Positions 19,773 to 29,839 of a stretch of 64,000 nt of DNA are shown here, piece after piece. Origin of the DNA: Streptomyces sp. NBC_01497 (GTDB lineage: Bacteria > Actinomycetota > Actinomycetes > Streptomycetales > Streptomycetaceae); NCBI RefSeq assembly GCF_036250695.1, contig NZ_CP109428.1:124001-188000 (forward strand), given 5' to 3'. A program made the position numbers and the translations under genes. The notes under the pieces were generated by a model that did no database searches, was not told the origin of the DNA, and saw only the letters and a program-made list of their open reading frames with translations. Numbering within the stretch: position 1 is the stretch's first letter; every line of letters starts with the position of its first letter.

Positions 19773-21689
19773 CTAGGTGTTCTGAGCTACCAACGCCCGC
19801 GCTGCGACTTCAATGTGATCCGCGTCGATGCCTGCCGACGCAAGGAGTTCCCCGGGAGTACCCGATTGGGGGAGATCACGTACGCACAGGTGAATGACCT
19901 TGTAAGGCCCCGACCCCTCTTCGTCGACCAAGGCATCCTTGACTGCCGAGCCGATACCGCCCTCTGCATGATGATCCTCTGCCACCACTAGCCTGCCACC
20001 CGTCGCATGTACCGCGCTCTTCAGCAGTGCCTTGTCAACCGGCTTGACTGAATAGAGATCGACCACTCGAGCGTGGATGCCGGCCTGCGCCAGTCGATCG
20101 GCTGCCTCCAGACACTCATGAAGTGTGACACCCGCCCCGATCAGGGCAACTGTGTCCTCTTCGTGTGAACGAAGGACCTTCGCTCCGCCAATGGGGAATG
20201 TCTCGTCACCCGAGTAGAGGACCGGGTACGCCCCCCGAGTGGTCCGCAGATAGCTGATGCCGGACGTGTCCGCCATGGATCGCACAAGCGCGGCAGCGCT
20301 TGTCGCATCGCTCGGGTAAAGAACTGTCGCCCCCTGTACAGCACGCATCATCGCCAGATCCTCAAGGGCCATCTGTGAGGGCCCGTCAGCGCCGATCTCA
20401 ACGCCCGCATGGGAACCAACAAGCCGGAGGTCGACCTGGGAGATAGCAGCCATCCGAATGAAATCGTGTGCCCGCGTGAGGAAAGCAGCAAAAGTGGAGG
20501 CGAAGGGGCTGTATCCACAAACGCTGAGGCCGACCGCCGCGGCCACCATTTGCTGCTCGGCGATGAACATCTCGAAGTAACGATCAGGATAGGCTTTAGC
20601 GAACTGATCAGCGTGAGTCGAGTTGCTGACCTCGCCGTCCAGGGCAACCACCCTTGAGTCCAGCGCTCCCAGGGCTTCAAGGGCGTCACCGTATGCTTTC
20701 CGCGTGGCGACACGCGTCCCCAACTCGTAGCGCAGGGGTTGAGTTGCGCCGACTGCCGTGGTCGCCGACGCTGGCATGTCAGACTCACGAGGCTGAGGGA
20801 GCGGCCCACGGACAGTCAGGGAACTTTCCCCCCCGAGCTCCGCGATGGCTCTCTCAGCCATATCTTCAGGAAGAGCCTTCCCGTGCCACCCCTCACGGTC
20901 TTCGATTTCAGCGAAACCGCGTCCCTTAATGGTACGGGCGAGGATTACAGTTGGGCGATCGCCGTCAGTCGGCGGGAGCGAGGCAAACGCATTATCGATT
21001 TCCTCGATACTATGGCCGTCAAGGACAACCACATTTGCGCCGAACGCCCTCGCCCTGGCCGCGTAGGTCTCAGTGTCCCAGCCGAGCTCCGTCGGTCCCC
21101 GCTGGCCAAGCCGGTTTACATCAACGATGACGATCAAGTTTGCCAGTTGGTAGTGAGAAGCCTTGTCAAGGGCCTCCCACACTGACCCCTCCGCCATCTC
21201 ACTGTCCCCGCACAGAACCCATACGCGATAGGGCAGCTTGTCAAGATACCGCCCGGCAAGGGCTACACCGACACCATCCGGGAGCCCTTGGCCCAGCGAA
21301 CCAGTCGCCACGTCCACCCAGGGCAGCTCGGGCGTGGGGTGGCCTTGCAACCGGCTCCCAAACCTTCGGTACCCAGTCATGAGCTCTTCGTCAGAGACGA
21401 CACCAACGGCCTTGTACACAGAGTACAGAAGCGGCGAGGCGTGTCCCTTGGAGAAGATGAGGTGATCATTTCCGAGCTCATCCGGTTTATCCCAGTCGTA
21501 TCGCAGGTGGGACGAAACCAGCGTCGCGAGGATGTCTGCAGCGGACATGCTCGACGTCGGATGCCCCGATCCCGCACTCGTGCTGCACCGAATCGAGTCA
21601 ACACGCAGCTGGCGCGCCAGGGCGGCGACGTCCGCATGCTGTACGGAAGGGTGTGATGGACCTTGCGACTCAAAGGTACTCACGCTCAT
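19773..21689 (-). CDS. tkt: Transketolase
   Basis: A single-chain transketolase of 638 residues, transferring two-carbon ketol units with thiamine diphosphate in the pentose-phosphate pathway. The TPP-binding region reads GDSEMAEGSVWEALDKASHY with NRLGQ following, as in the shorter animal and actinobacterial type. The pyrimidine domain (EQQMVAAAVGLSVCGYSPFA, SHAGVEIGADGPSQMALEDL) and C-terminal domain (VVDLYSVKPVD, VVAEDHHAEGGIGSAV) are complete. I start at the ATG at 21689, which has AAAGGA just upstream, giving MSVSTFES. An upstream in-frame ATG lacks a ribosome site. As an accessory copy it may supply sugar phosphates under stress or for a secondary pathway. Confidence 0.93.
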   Translation of the reverse strand: MSVSTFESQGPSHPSVQHADVAALARQLRVDSIRCSTSAGSGHPTSSMSAADILATLVSSHLRYDWDKPDELGNDHLIFSKGHASPLLYSVYKAVGVVSDEELMTGYRRFGSRLQGHPTPELPWVDVATGSLGQGLPDGVGVALAGRYLDKLPYRVWVLCGDSEMAEGSVWEALDKASHYQLANLIVIVDVNRLGQRGPTELGWDTETYAARARAFGANVVVLDGHSIEEIDNAFASLPPTDGDRPTVILARTIKGRGFAEIEDREGWHGKALPEDMAERAIAELGGESSLTVRGPLPQPRESDMPASATTAVGATQPLRYELGTRVATRKAYGDALEALGALDSRVVALDGEVSNSTHADQFAKAYPDRYFEMFIAEQQMVAAAVGLSVCGYSPFASTFAAFLTRAHDFIRMAAISQVDLRLVGSHAGVEIGADGPSQMALEDLAMMRAVQGATVLYPSDATSAAALVRSMADTSGISYLRTTRGAYPVLYSGDETFPIGGAKVLRSHEEDTVALIGAGVTLHECLEAADRLAQAGIHARVVDLYSVKPVDKALLKSAVHATGGRLVVAEDHHAEGGIGSAVKDALVDEEGSGPYKVIHLCVRDLPQSGTPGELLASAGIDADHIEVAARALVAQNT

Positions 21690-21923
21690 TTTCCTTTCAG
21701 TGTCTCGAGTCATGCCGTAACCCGGACTGACTCGGATCAAGAGACCACGCAGTGGGATAGAGAACCTCGAGCAACGCTGCCATTACGGACGATCTATGAG
21801 ACCAGTTATAGCCGGATCGAGATGAGTGGCGAGCAAAGCTCTCGTACGCACAGAATCGTCGCCTCATCTGATGACGTGCACGTACAGCAGGGAGGGGACC
21901 GTTTCACGCTTCCTGACATTTCG

Positions 21924-23288
21924 TCAGAGGCTTCCGGCCACCTTCGGTAGGAAATTGATGGGATGACTGTCGGTGGCCCAAAGGTACTGAGTTGCGTAGG
22001 CACGCCACGGGCGCCACGCCCGGCTTCGTTCGACGAGAGCCGCCGGGGCCGCGGGCAGCGCCAAGAGCTTGGCTGCCTTCTTGACACCGAGATCGGTAGA
22101 CGGGAACGCGTCTGGGTCACCAAGGGCACGCATCGCGATAACCTCCAGCGTCCAAGGGCCGATCCCCGGCAGTGCGGCCAAACCAGCACGAGCAGCCTTA
22201 TGGTCGCCCTTTGGGTCGAGGTCCAGGTCGCATCGCGCCAGAGCATCTACAAGGGTCGTGAGCGTTGTCCTGCGGCTCTTCGGCAGAGCCAAGGACTTCG
22301 GATCGAGCGTCGCTAGCGCTGAAGACGTGGGAAAGAGATGGGTCAGCTCTCCCTCAGGGTCGGGCACGGACACACCATGCGCTTCCACCAGCCTTGCCGC
22401 GTGTGTCCGTGCTGCTGCAGTGGAGACCTGCTGTCCGAGCACGGCGCGCACAGCGAACTCTGCCGAATCCACGGCGCCCGGTACGCGCCTCCCCGGCGCC
22501 TTGTGGACCAGGGGGGCCAGCACCGGGTCCTCACGCAATCGCGCGTCCACCGCAATCGGATTCACGTCCAGATCCAGCAGACGCCGGCAGCTGCCGATGG
22601 CCGCATCCAGGTCACGGAGATCCGTCAAGAACAGACGGCAGGCGACGTGTTGCGGCCAAGGGGCGAGAGACACCACCGCATGTCCGTGCGGCAACCGGAG
22701 GGTGCGGCGGTAGGCGCCATCACGCCACTCCTCTACGCCGCGCACGCTCGTGGCAGCCAGGTGCCCAAACAGATTGTCTGGGTTGAGTGGGGCCGTAAAC
22801 GGCAGTTGCAGGCAGATGGCATCAGCAGGCGGGCGCATGAAGGCCTGACGGCATTCGCGACTCCGAAGACGCATTTCCCTCGGGGAAAAACCGAACTCCT
22901 GCCGCATGCTGTGCTCGAATGCGCGGAGGGATGAATATCCTGCTGTGAGAGCAGCTTCAGTCATGAATAGGGACGATGCCTCGACAAGCAGTCGGGCCGT
23001 ACGGACCCGTTGGGCATGAGCCAGCGAGAGCGGACCAGCACCGAACTCGTCCTTGAGTAGGCGTCGAATCGCGTCAGCGGAGTATCCGAGGCGCGCCGCC
23101 AACCCAGTGACCCCTTCCCGGTCGACGGCACCGTCTTGGATGAGCCTCAACGCACGTGCCGCAGTGTGCGTCCGCGCTTTTGGAGCGGGCTCTTCGAAGG
23201 GCATCACGCCCATGCATCTCGCCGCCGGGCACCAACAATCAAAGCGGATGACCGAACTACCATGCCCCAACCTCGCCGACGTCGACAT
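21924..23288 (-). CDS. alkA: AraC-HTH / AlkA-type DNA-3-methyladenine glycosylase
   Basis: A base-excision repair enzyme for alkylated purines fused to an AraC-type DNA-binding domain. The HTH region reads REGVTGLAARLGYSADAIRR and FMTEAALTAGYSSLRAFEHS. The AlkA N-terminal domain follows (LPFTAPLNPDNLFGHL), then helix-hairpin-helix LAALPGIGPWTLEVIAMRAL with the catalytic Asp in FPSTDLG. The Cys-rich Ada zinc domain usual in actinomycete Ada-AlkA proteins is absent or reduced to FDCWCPAARC, so methyl-phosphotriester sensing is probably lost. The start is uncertain: the ATG at 23288 has GGAG very close. It lies about 50 bp downstream of ridA on the same strand. Confidence 0.85.
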   Translation of the reverse strand: MSTSARLGHGSSVIRFDCWCPAARCMGVMPFEEPAPKARTHTAARALRLIQDGAVDREGVTGLAARLGYSADAIRRLLKDEFGAGPLSLAHAQRVRTARLLVEASSLFMTEAALTAGYSSLRAFEHSMRQEFGFSPREMRLRSRECRQAFMRPPADAICLQLPFTAPLNPDNLFGHLAATSVRGVEEWRDGAYRRTLRLPHGHAVVSLAPWPQHVACRLFLTDLRDLDAAIGSCRRLLDLDVNPIAVDARLREDPVLAPLVHKAPGRRVPGAVDSAEFAVRAVLGQQVSTAAARTHAARLVEAHGVSVPDPEGELTHLFPTSSALATLDPKSLALPKSRRTTLTTLVDALARCDLDLDPKGDHKAARAGLAALPGIGPWTLEVIAMRALGDPDAFPSTDLGVKKAAKLLALPAAPAALVERSRAWRPWRAYATQYLWATDSHPINFLPKVAGSL

Positions 23289-23337
23289 GCTCCAGCTGAC
23301 GCACCGCTCACAAGCTTCCTCTGCGGCGAGGGTGGCA

Positions 23338-23742
23338 TCAGCCCTTAGATTCTTCTGCAAGGACCGCAGCCACGACTTCAATCTCAACACGAATCTGCGG
23401 CCAGACCAGCGCAGGGATAACGGCAAGCATGGATGCTGGCTCATGTTTGATGAACTGTGTACGAATCGGCACATAGGCAGCGATATCGTCCGGGCTGATA
23501 AACCACTGCCGGATACTGATGATGTCAGACAGTCCGGCTCCCGCCTGAGAGAGAATCGCCTCGACGTTGCGCCACGCCTGAGTGGCTTCGTCAGCGAAGC
23601 TTTCGGGCAGCGTCCCATCCGCGGTCAAACCAGGTGTCCCCGACAAAACGATCGTGTCGTATCCTGCCGGCACGCGAACCGCATCCGCGTAACGACCAAT
23701 CTGATGCGAGATTCCTGCGTTGATCGACTCCGGGCTTTTCAT
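23338..23742 (-). CDS. ridA: RidA family (YjgF/YER057c/UK114) protein
   Basis: 134 residues of the RidA fold, whose classical members hydrolyse reactive enamine/imine intermediates released by PLP enzymes. Visible features are GYDTIVLSGTPGLTADGTL, QAWRNVEAILSQAGAGLSDI and the C-terminal VWPQIRVEIEVVAAV, where the conserved Arg of deaminase-active RidA lies (P-x-I-R-V-E-I-E). The ATG at 23742 has AAAGG about 10 bases upstream; a TTG one codon earlier is also possible. It is probably co-transcribed with the downstream glycosylase gene. Confidence 0.88.
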   Translation of the reverse strand: MKSPESINAGISHQIGRYADAVRVPAGYDTIVLSGTPGLTADGTLPESFADEATQAWRNVEAILSQAGAGLSDIISIRQWFISPDDIAAYVPIRTQFIKHEPASMLAVIPALVWPQIRVEIEVVAAVLAEESKG

Positions 23743-24246
23743 CAATGTTCAACCTTTCAATCATCAACCCCGAATAGGGCTTTGAGGTGTGCCAGGATGA
23801 GGCTGACGCCACAAGCCAGTATGCAGGGGTGAACACTCACCTGTCACCTGCAGCATAAATCGGGCTCACGTCCACGCCGTACAGTGAATAGGTGACGCCG
23901 CGGGATTCACGGGGCATCAACAGGGGTGCCGGCCAACTCACCCCGCAGGTGTCGAGGTACGGCCAAGCGCGCCACGCTTCGCCACTATGCACTACAGGGG
24001 ACAACCTGATGAGCACGAGAGGCCGCAATGCTCCGCACACTGCCGATGAGCCCACGAACGCGCGCCGCCAAGGTGATCCCGTTCACGTGGCCGACTTGGC
24101 ACCCCCTTCACTCTTGCTCGGTGGAGTGGCCCATCAAGTAGCGTCTGACGTGTCCATCAACGGACTTCTCTAAACCAACCAACTGCGGACAAGAGAATCA
24201 CCCCACCCGTCGCCGAGCTTACCGAACGCACAGAAAGAGAGCCACG
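23743..24246. other. Divergent intergenic region
   Basis: About 500 bases between the divergent ridA and the plus-strand hypothetical gene. Promoters in both directions are expected. One 93-codon open frame (23892-24173) has no recognisable domain and poor support. Confidence 0.4.
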
Positions 24247-24969
24247 ATGCAGCGGGAGACCGACTACAGCCAGATTCTTAATGACCCCGGAGATCCAGAG
24301 CAGGCCCCCCGCCGCCCCCGTCGCAATCGGGTTACCCCTATGGGCGATATTGAGGCAATCCCGCTACGCGGCGCTTGGACAGGAAATCGAGGAATTCTCC
24401 ACTCGGGAAAAAACATTGTTCGATTCCACGTCAGCAACCTCTGGATTACTTGCGCTCTTGAGTTCCAAGGGCGTTATCATGAGGACCAGTGGCTTCCTCA
24501 CCACTACACGTTCCTCTACTTTCACGATGAAGCAGTCGCCTTCGCCGCCGGCCACCGCCCGTGCGGTGAGTGCCGGTATCGTGACTACCAGATGTACCGC
24601 TACTCGTGGTCAGCTGCATTGGGCGTGGATCTGCCTTCTGCGCGCACCATGAATCGGCAATTGCACAGTGAACGAATCGTACGAGGCACGCACCGTAGGC
24701 GCCTCCACACCATGCCGTGGGGCGAGCTCCCCGATGGCACTTTCGTTCGCGTCGGCGCCACAATCGCTGTAGTGGTCGGACCAGAGTTGATCGAGTGGAC
24801 CCGGCAGGGCTACGGGCTGAGGCACTCCAGGCCCTGGACCGGTGACGCCACAGTGATCACACCCCCGTCCTCCGTTGCCGTGCTCCAGGCAGGCTACCCA
24901 GTGCAGCTCGATGACTCAGCACAGGCAATAGCGCCAGGCATCACAGCCCCCAAGACGCACGAGCTGTGA
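24247..24969 (+). CDS. Hypothetical protein with a GHRPCGEC motif
   Basis: A complete ORF of 240 residues with a purine-rich site (AGAAAGAGAG) before the ATG. It contains HSGKNIVRFHVSNLWITCAL, TFLYFHDEAVAFAAGHRPCG and ECRYRDYQMYRY. The PCxxC pair next to a GHR motif recalls the Ada-type Cys motif (GHRPCxxC) seen in several actinomycete hypotheticals, and may bind zinc or be redox active. The protein is probably soluble, with no signal or membrane segment. It faces the thioredoxin gene tail to tail, 39 bp away. No function can be assigned. Confidence 0.7.
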   Translation: MQRETDYSQILNDPGDPEQAPRRPRRNRVTPMGDIEAIPLRGAWTGNRGILHSGKNIVRFHVSNLWITCALEFQGRYHEDQWLPHHYTFLYFHDEAVAFAAGHRPCGECRYRDYQMYRYSWSAALGVDLPSARTMNRQLHSERIVRGTHRRRLHTMPWGELPDGTFVRVGATIAVVVGPELIEWTRQGYGLRHSRPWTGDATVITPPSSVAVLQAGYPVQLDDSAQAIAPGITAPKTHEL

Positions 24970-25008
24970 CGCAAAAGGAGACTCGCGCACGATGCGCCGA
25001 ACAACGCC

Positions 25009-25338
25009 TCAGAGGTGCTTGAGCACGACCTCCTCAACGGCCGGACGAGGCTGCGCGCCGAGAATTTCCTCGACCACGACCCCTCCCTTGAAGAGCAGAA
25101 GCAGCGGGATCCCCTGGACACGGTACTTCTCTGCAGTAACGGCATTCGCGTCAACATCGATCTTGGCGACCTTGAGCCTGCCCACGTAATCGTCCGCGAT
25201 CGCGTCGACGACAGGGGCCAACGCCTTACACGGCCCGCACCATGCGGCCCAAAAGTCGACCAGAACAGGAGACTCTGAGCTAAGCACCTCCGACTCGAAG
25301 TCGCCGTCCGTTACATTTGTGACGTGGACACTCGCCAT
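25009..25338 (-). CDS. trxA: Thioredoxin
   Basis: 109 residues with the full thioredoxin fold and active site WCGPCK in VDFWAAWCGPCKALAPVVDA, a conserved cis-Pro in RVQGIPLLLLF, and the Gly-rich end of strand 5. The start at 25338 (MASVHVTNV) is set by AAAGGAG; the ORF extends 17 codons further without a site. It acts as a cytoplasmic disulfide reductase, normally recharged by thioredoxin reductase, which is not in the window. Its company (RidA, AlkA, PoxB) suggests a stress-response context. Confidence 0.93.
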   Translation of the reverse strand: MASVHVTNVTDGDFESEVLSSESPVLVDFWAAWCGPCKALAPVVDAIADDYVGRLKVAKIDVDANAVTAEKYRVQGIPLLLLFKGGVVVEEILGAQPRPAVEEVVLKHL

Positions 25339-25883
25339 AGCCAACTCTCCTTTGAAATCCATACAGCACAGCGGCGGAGCGTATTTCAACCTGCCCGCCG
25401 ATCTTCTGATACGCCCTGTTCAAAACCTCTCGGCAAGGATGGAATTTTCCTCACCGAGAGGTTTGGAGATCCTCCCGGCGCCCAGGCCTGCACAGGTCAC
25501 TCACCATCAATGCAATGGTTTTTGCAGGGACACCGCCGAAAAACATCAACTCACGAGGATCAATCAGCACGTGCGACCTCGTAATGAATTCGACTACTGT
25601 CCAAGCAGCGGAACTCGGAAGTTCACTTCCCATGGCGGCAAGCCGAGCAGTACCTCGCCACTCGGCATGCCGCCTTTTCACTTCAGCGGGGGCTCGAACT
25701 GTTGCCGACCGGAAACAACGTCCGGCTCAGGGGGCGGGCAGCCTCTATAGAGATCGGCATCTCCCCTAAGGTTCCGGCGCCGCCCTCGGCTGTTGCGTAG
25801 CTGCCACGCGTCTGCGCATCCAGGACGCCACTTCGCAGATTCCCCAAGTGAACCGGAGTTTGTGTGCTGGCCAACCCCGGCAG
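25339..25883. other. Intergenic, no supported gene
   Basis: About 540 bases between the thioredoxin start and the 3' end of the SDR gene, both on the minus strand. It must contain the thioredoxin promoter. A 76-codon minus-strand frame (25451-25681) has no recognised motif. Confidence 0.4.
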
Positions 25884-26660
25884 TTAGTTGCGACCCGCCA
25901 TGACCCCACCATCGACGTTGAGGATCGCGCCCGTGGTCCACCCGGACTCCGGCGACAGCAGGAAGGTGATCGCGGCTGCGACCTCGCCCGCCGTGCCGAT
26001 CCGCCCGAGCGGGTGGAGGCCGCCGAGGCCGTCCAGGGCGTTCTTGAGCTGATCGGCAGGAAAGACCTTCTCGAACAGCGGCGTGCCGGTAACAGCCGGA
26101 GCAACTGCATTGACCCGGATTCCCTCGCCGGCCAGCTCGATGGCCAGGTTGTGCGTCAGGGCGTGGATGCCGGCCTTCGCCATCGAATAGGCAGAAGAGG
26201 GGGTCACCGCCAAGGCCTGCTGGGCCCACATGCTCCCGACGTTGACGATGGCTCCCCCATTACCGGCGGCAATCATCCCCCGCACGATGGTCTGAGTGAG
26301 GAAGTAGAGCCCTCTGTTGATGTCGAGGTAGGCGTCGTAGTCGTCCCCCTCGACATCGAGGAATGCCTTAGGGATGTAGAAGCCCGCGGCGTTCACCAGG
26401 AGTGTCGCGTCCGGGTGGTCTTCGGCGAGCTCCTTCTGCGCCTCCATGACTTCGTCCCGGTTGGTGAGGTCTGCACAGACCGACCAGGCGGTGCCTGCCT
26501 TGGACAGGTCTGCTACCGCATTGTCAAGCTTGACACCCTTTCGTCCTACAATCACGGCGCTGCCCCCGCCCGCGAGGACCGAGGCCGCTGCCTCCTTGCC
26601 CATGCCACTCGCGCCGCCGATCACTACAACCTTCTGACCCGTGAAGTCGTACGTCACCAT
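25884..26660 (-). CDS. Short-chain dehydrogenase/reductase (SDR)
   Basis: 258 residues of classical SDR. It has the cofactor motif [10 protein letters not shown] (variant of TGxxxGxG), NAAG, catalytic Ser in [16 protein letters not shown] as the Tyr/Lys pair, and the C-terminal DGGVMAGRN. The start at 26660 has AAAAGGAG 9 bases upstream. It is the last gene of a four-gene minus-strand run behind the antiporter (86-bp gap). The substrate is unknown; an alcohol or ketone dehydrogenase role is generic inference. Confidence 0.9.
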   Translation of the reverse strand: MVTYDFTGQKVVVIGGASGMGKEAAASVLAGGGSAVIVGRKGVKLDNAVADLSKAGTAWSVCADLTNRDEVMEAQKELAEDHPDATLLVNAAGFYIPKAFLDVEGDDYDAYLDINRGLYFLTQTIVRGMIAAGNGGAIVNVGSMWAQQALAVTPSSAYSMAKAGIHALTHNLAIELAGEGIRVNAVAPAVTGTPLFEKVFPADQLKNALDGLGGLHPLGRIGTAGEVAAAITFLLSPESGWTTGAILNVDGGVMAGRN

Positions 26661-26746
26661 AGTTCGCTCCTTTTGCTCGTAAAGAGACGAGGCGGGCTTG
26701 GCCCGACAGGTCAGGACGGGGGTTGGAATCCTCGGAGCAGCGCGTC

Positions 26747-28048
26747 TTACATACCCGGAGGGAATTCCCCCTCTGTCTCGCCCACGCCTCCTGCGGCGGG
26801 CACTCCGACGCCGGGTATAGACCCATTTGACGCGACTTCCCGGCTCGTCGCATCTTCGCCCTCGGCTCCCGGATCCTGTCGCGCTCTGAGGAGCCTCACT
26901 CCTGCGGCGGGGAACAGCAGCACAGAGAGGACGCCGGCGCAAGTGAGAGCCCCGGCGTTCAGCGGCGTGATCAGCCCGACTTGCACCCCGATCTGCGTGG
27001 CGCTCACGATCACCGGCAGAGAGGTTGCCTGAAGGAGGGCAATGGCCGTCGTTCCCCTCCGGCCGAAGGTGGGCCAGTACAAAAGCGCCGGGAGCCCGCG
27101 GACGACCAGGAGGGCTGCAAGGAAGAGGACAACACGGAGGAGTGCTGCCGGGCTCGTGACGAGATCCCGCAGGTCCAGGCGTAGCCCACTGCTGATGAAG
27201 AAGACGGGAATCAGGAAACCGTTCCCAATCGCGTCGAGCTTCGTTCGGAACTGTGGGTGGTTGCTTCCGTCGCGGTCCACTACCCCGATGAGCGCTCCCG
27301 CGAGGAACGCACCGAGGATGTCTTCTAGTCCGAACTTCTCCGCCAGAGCGGCAAACCCCACCAGCAGCAGCATGGCCCCGCGTACCCGCACCTCGGCCGC
27401 GGTGTCCTGTAGTCGGGTGAGCACATTGCCGAGTTCGCGTGACCGGGAGGCCAGCCAAACTACGACACCGGTAACGGCAACCAAGAGGCCAAACGCCGCC
27501 AGCAGGACCGCACGTCCCGATGCAGAGCCTCCTGCGGTAGGGAAGGCCAGGGACAGCAGCAGAACGGCCCCGAAGTCAGCCACGGCGACTGCGGCGATGA
27601 TCGTCTGCCCGATGTCGTCACCTGTATGGCCGCTGTCGGAGAGAAGCGACACCACGAGTCCCGACGATGTCGCTGCGAGAGCTACGCCCACGAGCAGGGG
27701 GCTGTGTACCCATCCGACCAGATTGAAACCGTAGCCCGCTGCCAGGCCAATTACGAAACTGATGGCGTAACCGAGAACCGCGAGCTGCAGTGTCCGCCCA
27801 CGCAACCGGTGGAGGTCGATCTCCAATCCCGCAAGGAACAGCAAGAAAGCGAACCCGAGGAGCGACAACACCTGCACTGGCAGGTCAATTTTGACCCACC
27901 CAAAACCGGTAGGGCCCAAAACTATGCCGACCACGATCTCGACCACGACTGCGGGAACCCTGATTTTCGGCATCAGACCGAGGGCCAGCGGCGCTATCAG
28001 GGAAATCGCAGAGATCACCAGCAAGTTGATGAACGCGATGTCCTTCAT
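26747..28048 (-). CDS. CPA2-family cation/proton antiporter
   Basis: A membrane protein of 433 residues with about 12 hydrophobic helices of the KefB/NapA-like monovalent cation:proton antiporter-2 family. Recognisable parts are [13 protein letters not shown] in helix 2, [33 protein letters not shown] and [16 protein letters not shown]. The soluble C-terminus is short, so there is no RCK/TrkA-N regulatory domain. The expected role is Na+ or K+ export in exchange for protons. It sits 31 bp behind poxB, so co-transcription is likely and fits pH or osmotic adjustment during pyruvate or acetate metabolism. Confidence 0.88.
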   Translation of the reverse strand: MKDIAFINLLVISAISLIAPLALGLMPKIRVPAVVVEIVVGIVLGPTGFGWVKIDLPVQVLSLLGFAFLLFLAGLEIDLHRLRGRTLQLAVLGYAISFVIGLAAGYGFNLVGWVHSPLLVGVALAATSSGLVVSLLSDSGHTGDDIGQTIIAAVAVADFGAVLLLSLAFPTAGGSASGRAVLLAAFGLLVAVTGVVVWLASRSRELGNVLTRLQDTAAEVRVRGAMLLLVGFAALAEKFGLEDILGAFLAGALIGVVDRDGSNHPQFRTKLDAIGNGFLIPVFFISSGLRLDLRDLVTSPAALLRVVLFLAALLVVRGLPALLYWPTFGRRGTTAIALLQATSLPVIVSATQIGVQVGLITPLNAGALTCAGVLSVLLFPAAGVRLLRARQDPGAEGEDATSREVASNGSIPGVGVPAAGGVGETEGEFPPGM

Positions 28049-28079
28049 TCGAGCTCTCTACCTACCTGAGGAAATATCT

Positions 28080-29816
28080 TCATATCTCCTCACCTGGGCT
28101 CTGCAGGAGCTCCTTGACCTTCGCGATCGCATACCCCCACCCTTGCTGAACGGTCGCCCGGGCCGGCACGGAGATCTCATCCGGATTGGTCAGAACGTCG
28201 AGAAGTACGGGCCCTTCGGTGGCGAAGGCGCGCTTCACGGCGTCGCGCACGTCCGCTGGCGCTGTCACACGAATACCAGGTATACCGAGGGCCTCGGCGA
28301 CTGCAGCGAAGTCAGGGTTGTGCAGCTCGGTCCCGAACTCGGGTATCCCCGCCTGCTCCTGCTCGAGTTTCACCATGCCGAGCCTCTTGTTGTCGAACAC
28401 GACCAACTTCACGGGGAGCCTATGTGTGCTGATGGTGATCAGGTCTCCAAGAAGCATACTCAGCCCCCCATCTCCACAGAAGGCAACGACTTGCCGGTCC
28501 GGGTAGGTGAACTGTGCACCGATCGCTTGAGGCATAGCGTTCGCCATCGATCCAAGGTTGAAGGAACCGACCAGGCGTCGACTGCTGTGCATACGCACAA
28601 ACCGAGCCAGCCAGACCGTGGACATACCTGTGTCCGACGTGAAGACAGCATCGTCCGCTGCTACCTCGTCCACTGCGGCGGCAAGTGCCTCCGGCCTAAT
28701 GAGATGGTGCCGGTTGTCCAGCGCTGATCGAACTTCCCCTACCGCGTGGTGCTCATAGTCCGCAGCAGCGAGCCTCTTCTGACCGCTCCGCCAGCTGTCG
28801 TACCGATTCCTGGCGTGACTCAAGTGGCGGCTGTCCTCCTTATGCGACAGATGCTTCAGCAACGCCCGCACCGTCGGCCCCACATCTCCAACCAGTCCAA
28901 GATCGACGGCCACCCGTCGACCTATATGCTCCGCGACCGTGTCCACCTGGATGACGGTCTTACCCTTGGGATACCAATCCCGATAAGGAAAGTCGGTTCC
29001 CAGCATCAGCAACGTGTCGGCCTGCTCCATCGCGAGCGCCGCAGCCGGGTTTCCAAGCAACCCCGTCTGCCCGACCTCGTAGGGATTGTCACCATCGAAC
29101 CCCTCCTTGGCCTTCAGGGTCAGCACCATCGGTGCCCTGAGCTTCTCAGCCAGCAGAAGCACGTCATCTCGCGAAGTGCGCGCACCACGGCCGACAAGCA
29201 GGGTGGTGCGGTGCGACGCGTTCAGAAGCTCTACCGCCTGGTCAACGTCAGGATCGTCAGGCCGCGCGTTCGGACGGGTCAGGGAAAATCGCGTAGGCCG
29301 GTCTCCAGGCACCGTCTGGTCCCCGAGGTCACCGGGGATGCTGAGGACAGACACTCCGCTACGGCCCACAGCGCTGCGGACGGCCAACTCCAAAACTCCG
29401 GGCATCTGCTCTGGCGACGTGACGGTGGCGCAGAACTCCGCGACGTCATTGAACAGAAGGTCGTTGTTCACCTCCTGAAAGTAGTCAGAGCCGACGTCCA
29501 CCAACGGCACCTGGCCAACGATGGCTAGCACCGGTGTCCGGCTCTTGGCTGCGTCGTACAGCCCGTTCAGCAGATGGACAGCGCCAGGCCCGACAGTCCC
29601 CATACACACAGACAGCTCTCCAGTGAGCTGAGACTGTGCACTGGCGGCAAAAGCTGCTGCCTCTTCGTGTCGACAACTCACCCAGGTGATCGACGTACTG
29701 CGGCGAATGGCGTCTGTCAACGGGTTGAGCGCATCACCAACTACGCCGAAAACCTGCCGTACGCCAAGTTGTTCAAGCGCATCAATGAATACCTTAGCCA
29801 CTGTGCGGGCCATCAT
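28080..29816 (-). CDS. poxB: Thiamine-diphosphate-dependent pyruvate oxidase / pyruvate dehydrogenase (quinone)-like
   Basis: 578 residues with the three-domain TPP enzyme layout: N-terminal PYR domain with the catalytic Glu in SCRHEEAAAFAA, central domain, and C-terminal PP domain with the TPP/Mg motif FCGDGGLSMLLGDLITISTH. VFDNKRLGMVKLEQEQAG and the late GWGYAIAKVKELL end resemble PoxB, which oxidatively decarboxylates pyruvate to acetate and CO2 at the membrane. A different 2-oxo acid substrate cannot be excluded. AGGAGAG lies right before two tandem ATGs (29816 and 29813); the second has better spacing. It is 23 bp behind the FMN glutamate-synthase-like gene. Confidence 0.9.
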   Translation of the reverse strand: MMARTVAKVFIDALEQLGVRQVFGVVGDALNPLTDAIRRSTSITWVSCRHEEAAAFAASAQSQLTGELSVCMGTVGPGAVHLLNGLYDAAKSRTPVLAIVGQVPLVDVGSDYFQEVNNDLLFNDVAEFCATVTSPEQMPGVLELAVRSAVGRSGVSVLSIPGDLGDQTVPGDRPTRFSLTRPNARPDDPDVDQAVELLNASHRTTLLVGRGARTSRDDVLLLAEKLRAPMVLTLKAKEGFDGDNPYEVGQTGLLGNPAAALAMEQADTLLMLGTDFPYRDWYPKGKTVIQVDTVAEHIGRRVAVDLGLVGDVGPTVRALLKHLSHKEDSRHLSHARNRYDSWRSGQKRLAAADYEHHAVGEVRSALDNRHHLIRPEALAAAVDEVAADDAVFTSDTGMSTVWLARFVRMHSSRRLVGSFNLGSMANAMPQAIGAQFTYPDRQVVAFCGDGGLSMLLGDLITISTHRLPVKLVVFDNKRLGMVKLEQEQAGIPEFGTELHNPDFAAVAEALGIPGIRVTAPADVRDAVKRAFATEGPVLLDVLTNPDEISVPARATVQQGWGYAIAKVKELLQSPGEEI

Positions 29817-29839
29817 CTCTCCTAAAGTTAATGAGAACG

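Noticed and set aside
26661..27458. N-terminal extension of the SDR frame through the antiporter region
   Set aside because: Overlaps the antiporter, lacks homology, and the internal ATG at 26660 has a strong ribosome site.
28746..29528. 260-codon plus-strand ORF opposite poxB
   Set aside because: Shadow of the PoxB-like gene with no independent support.
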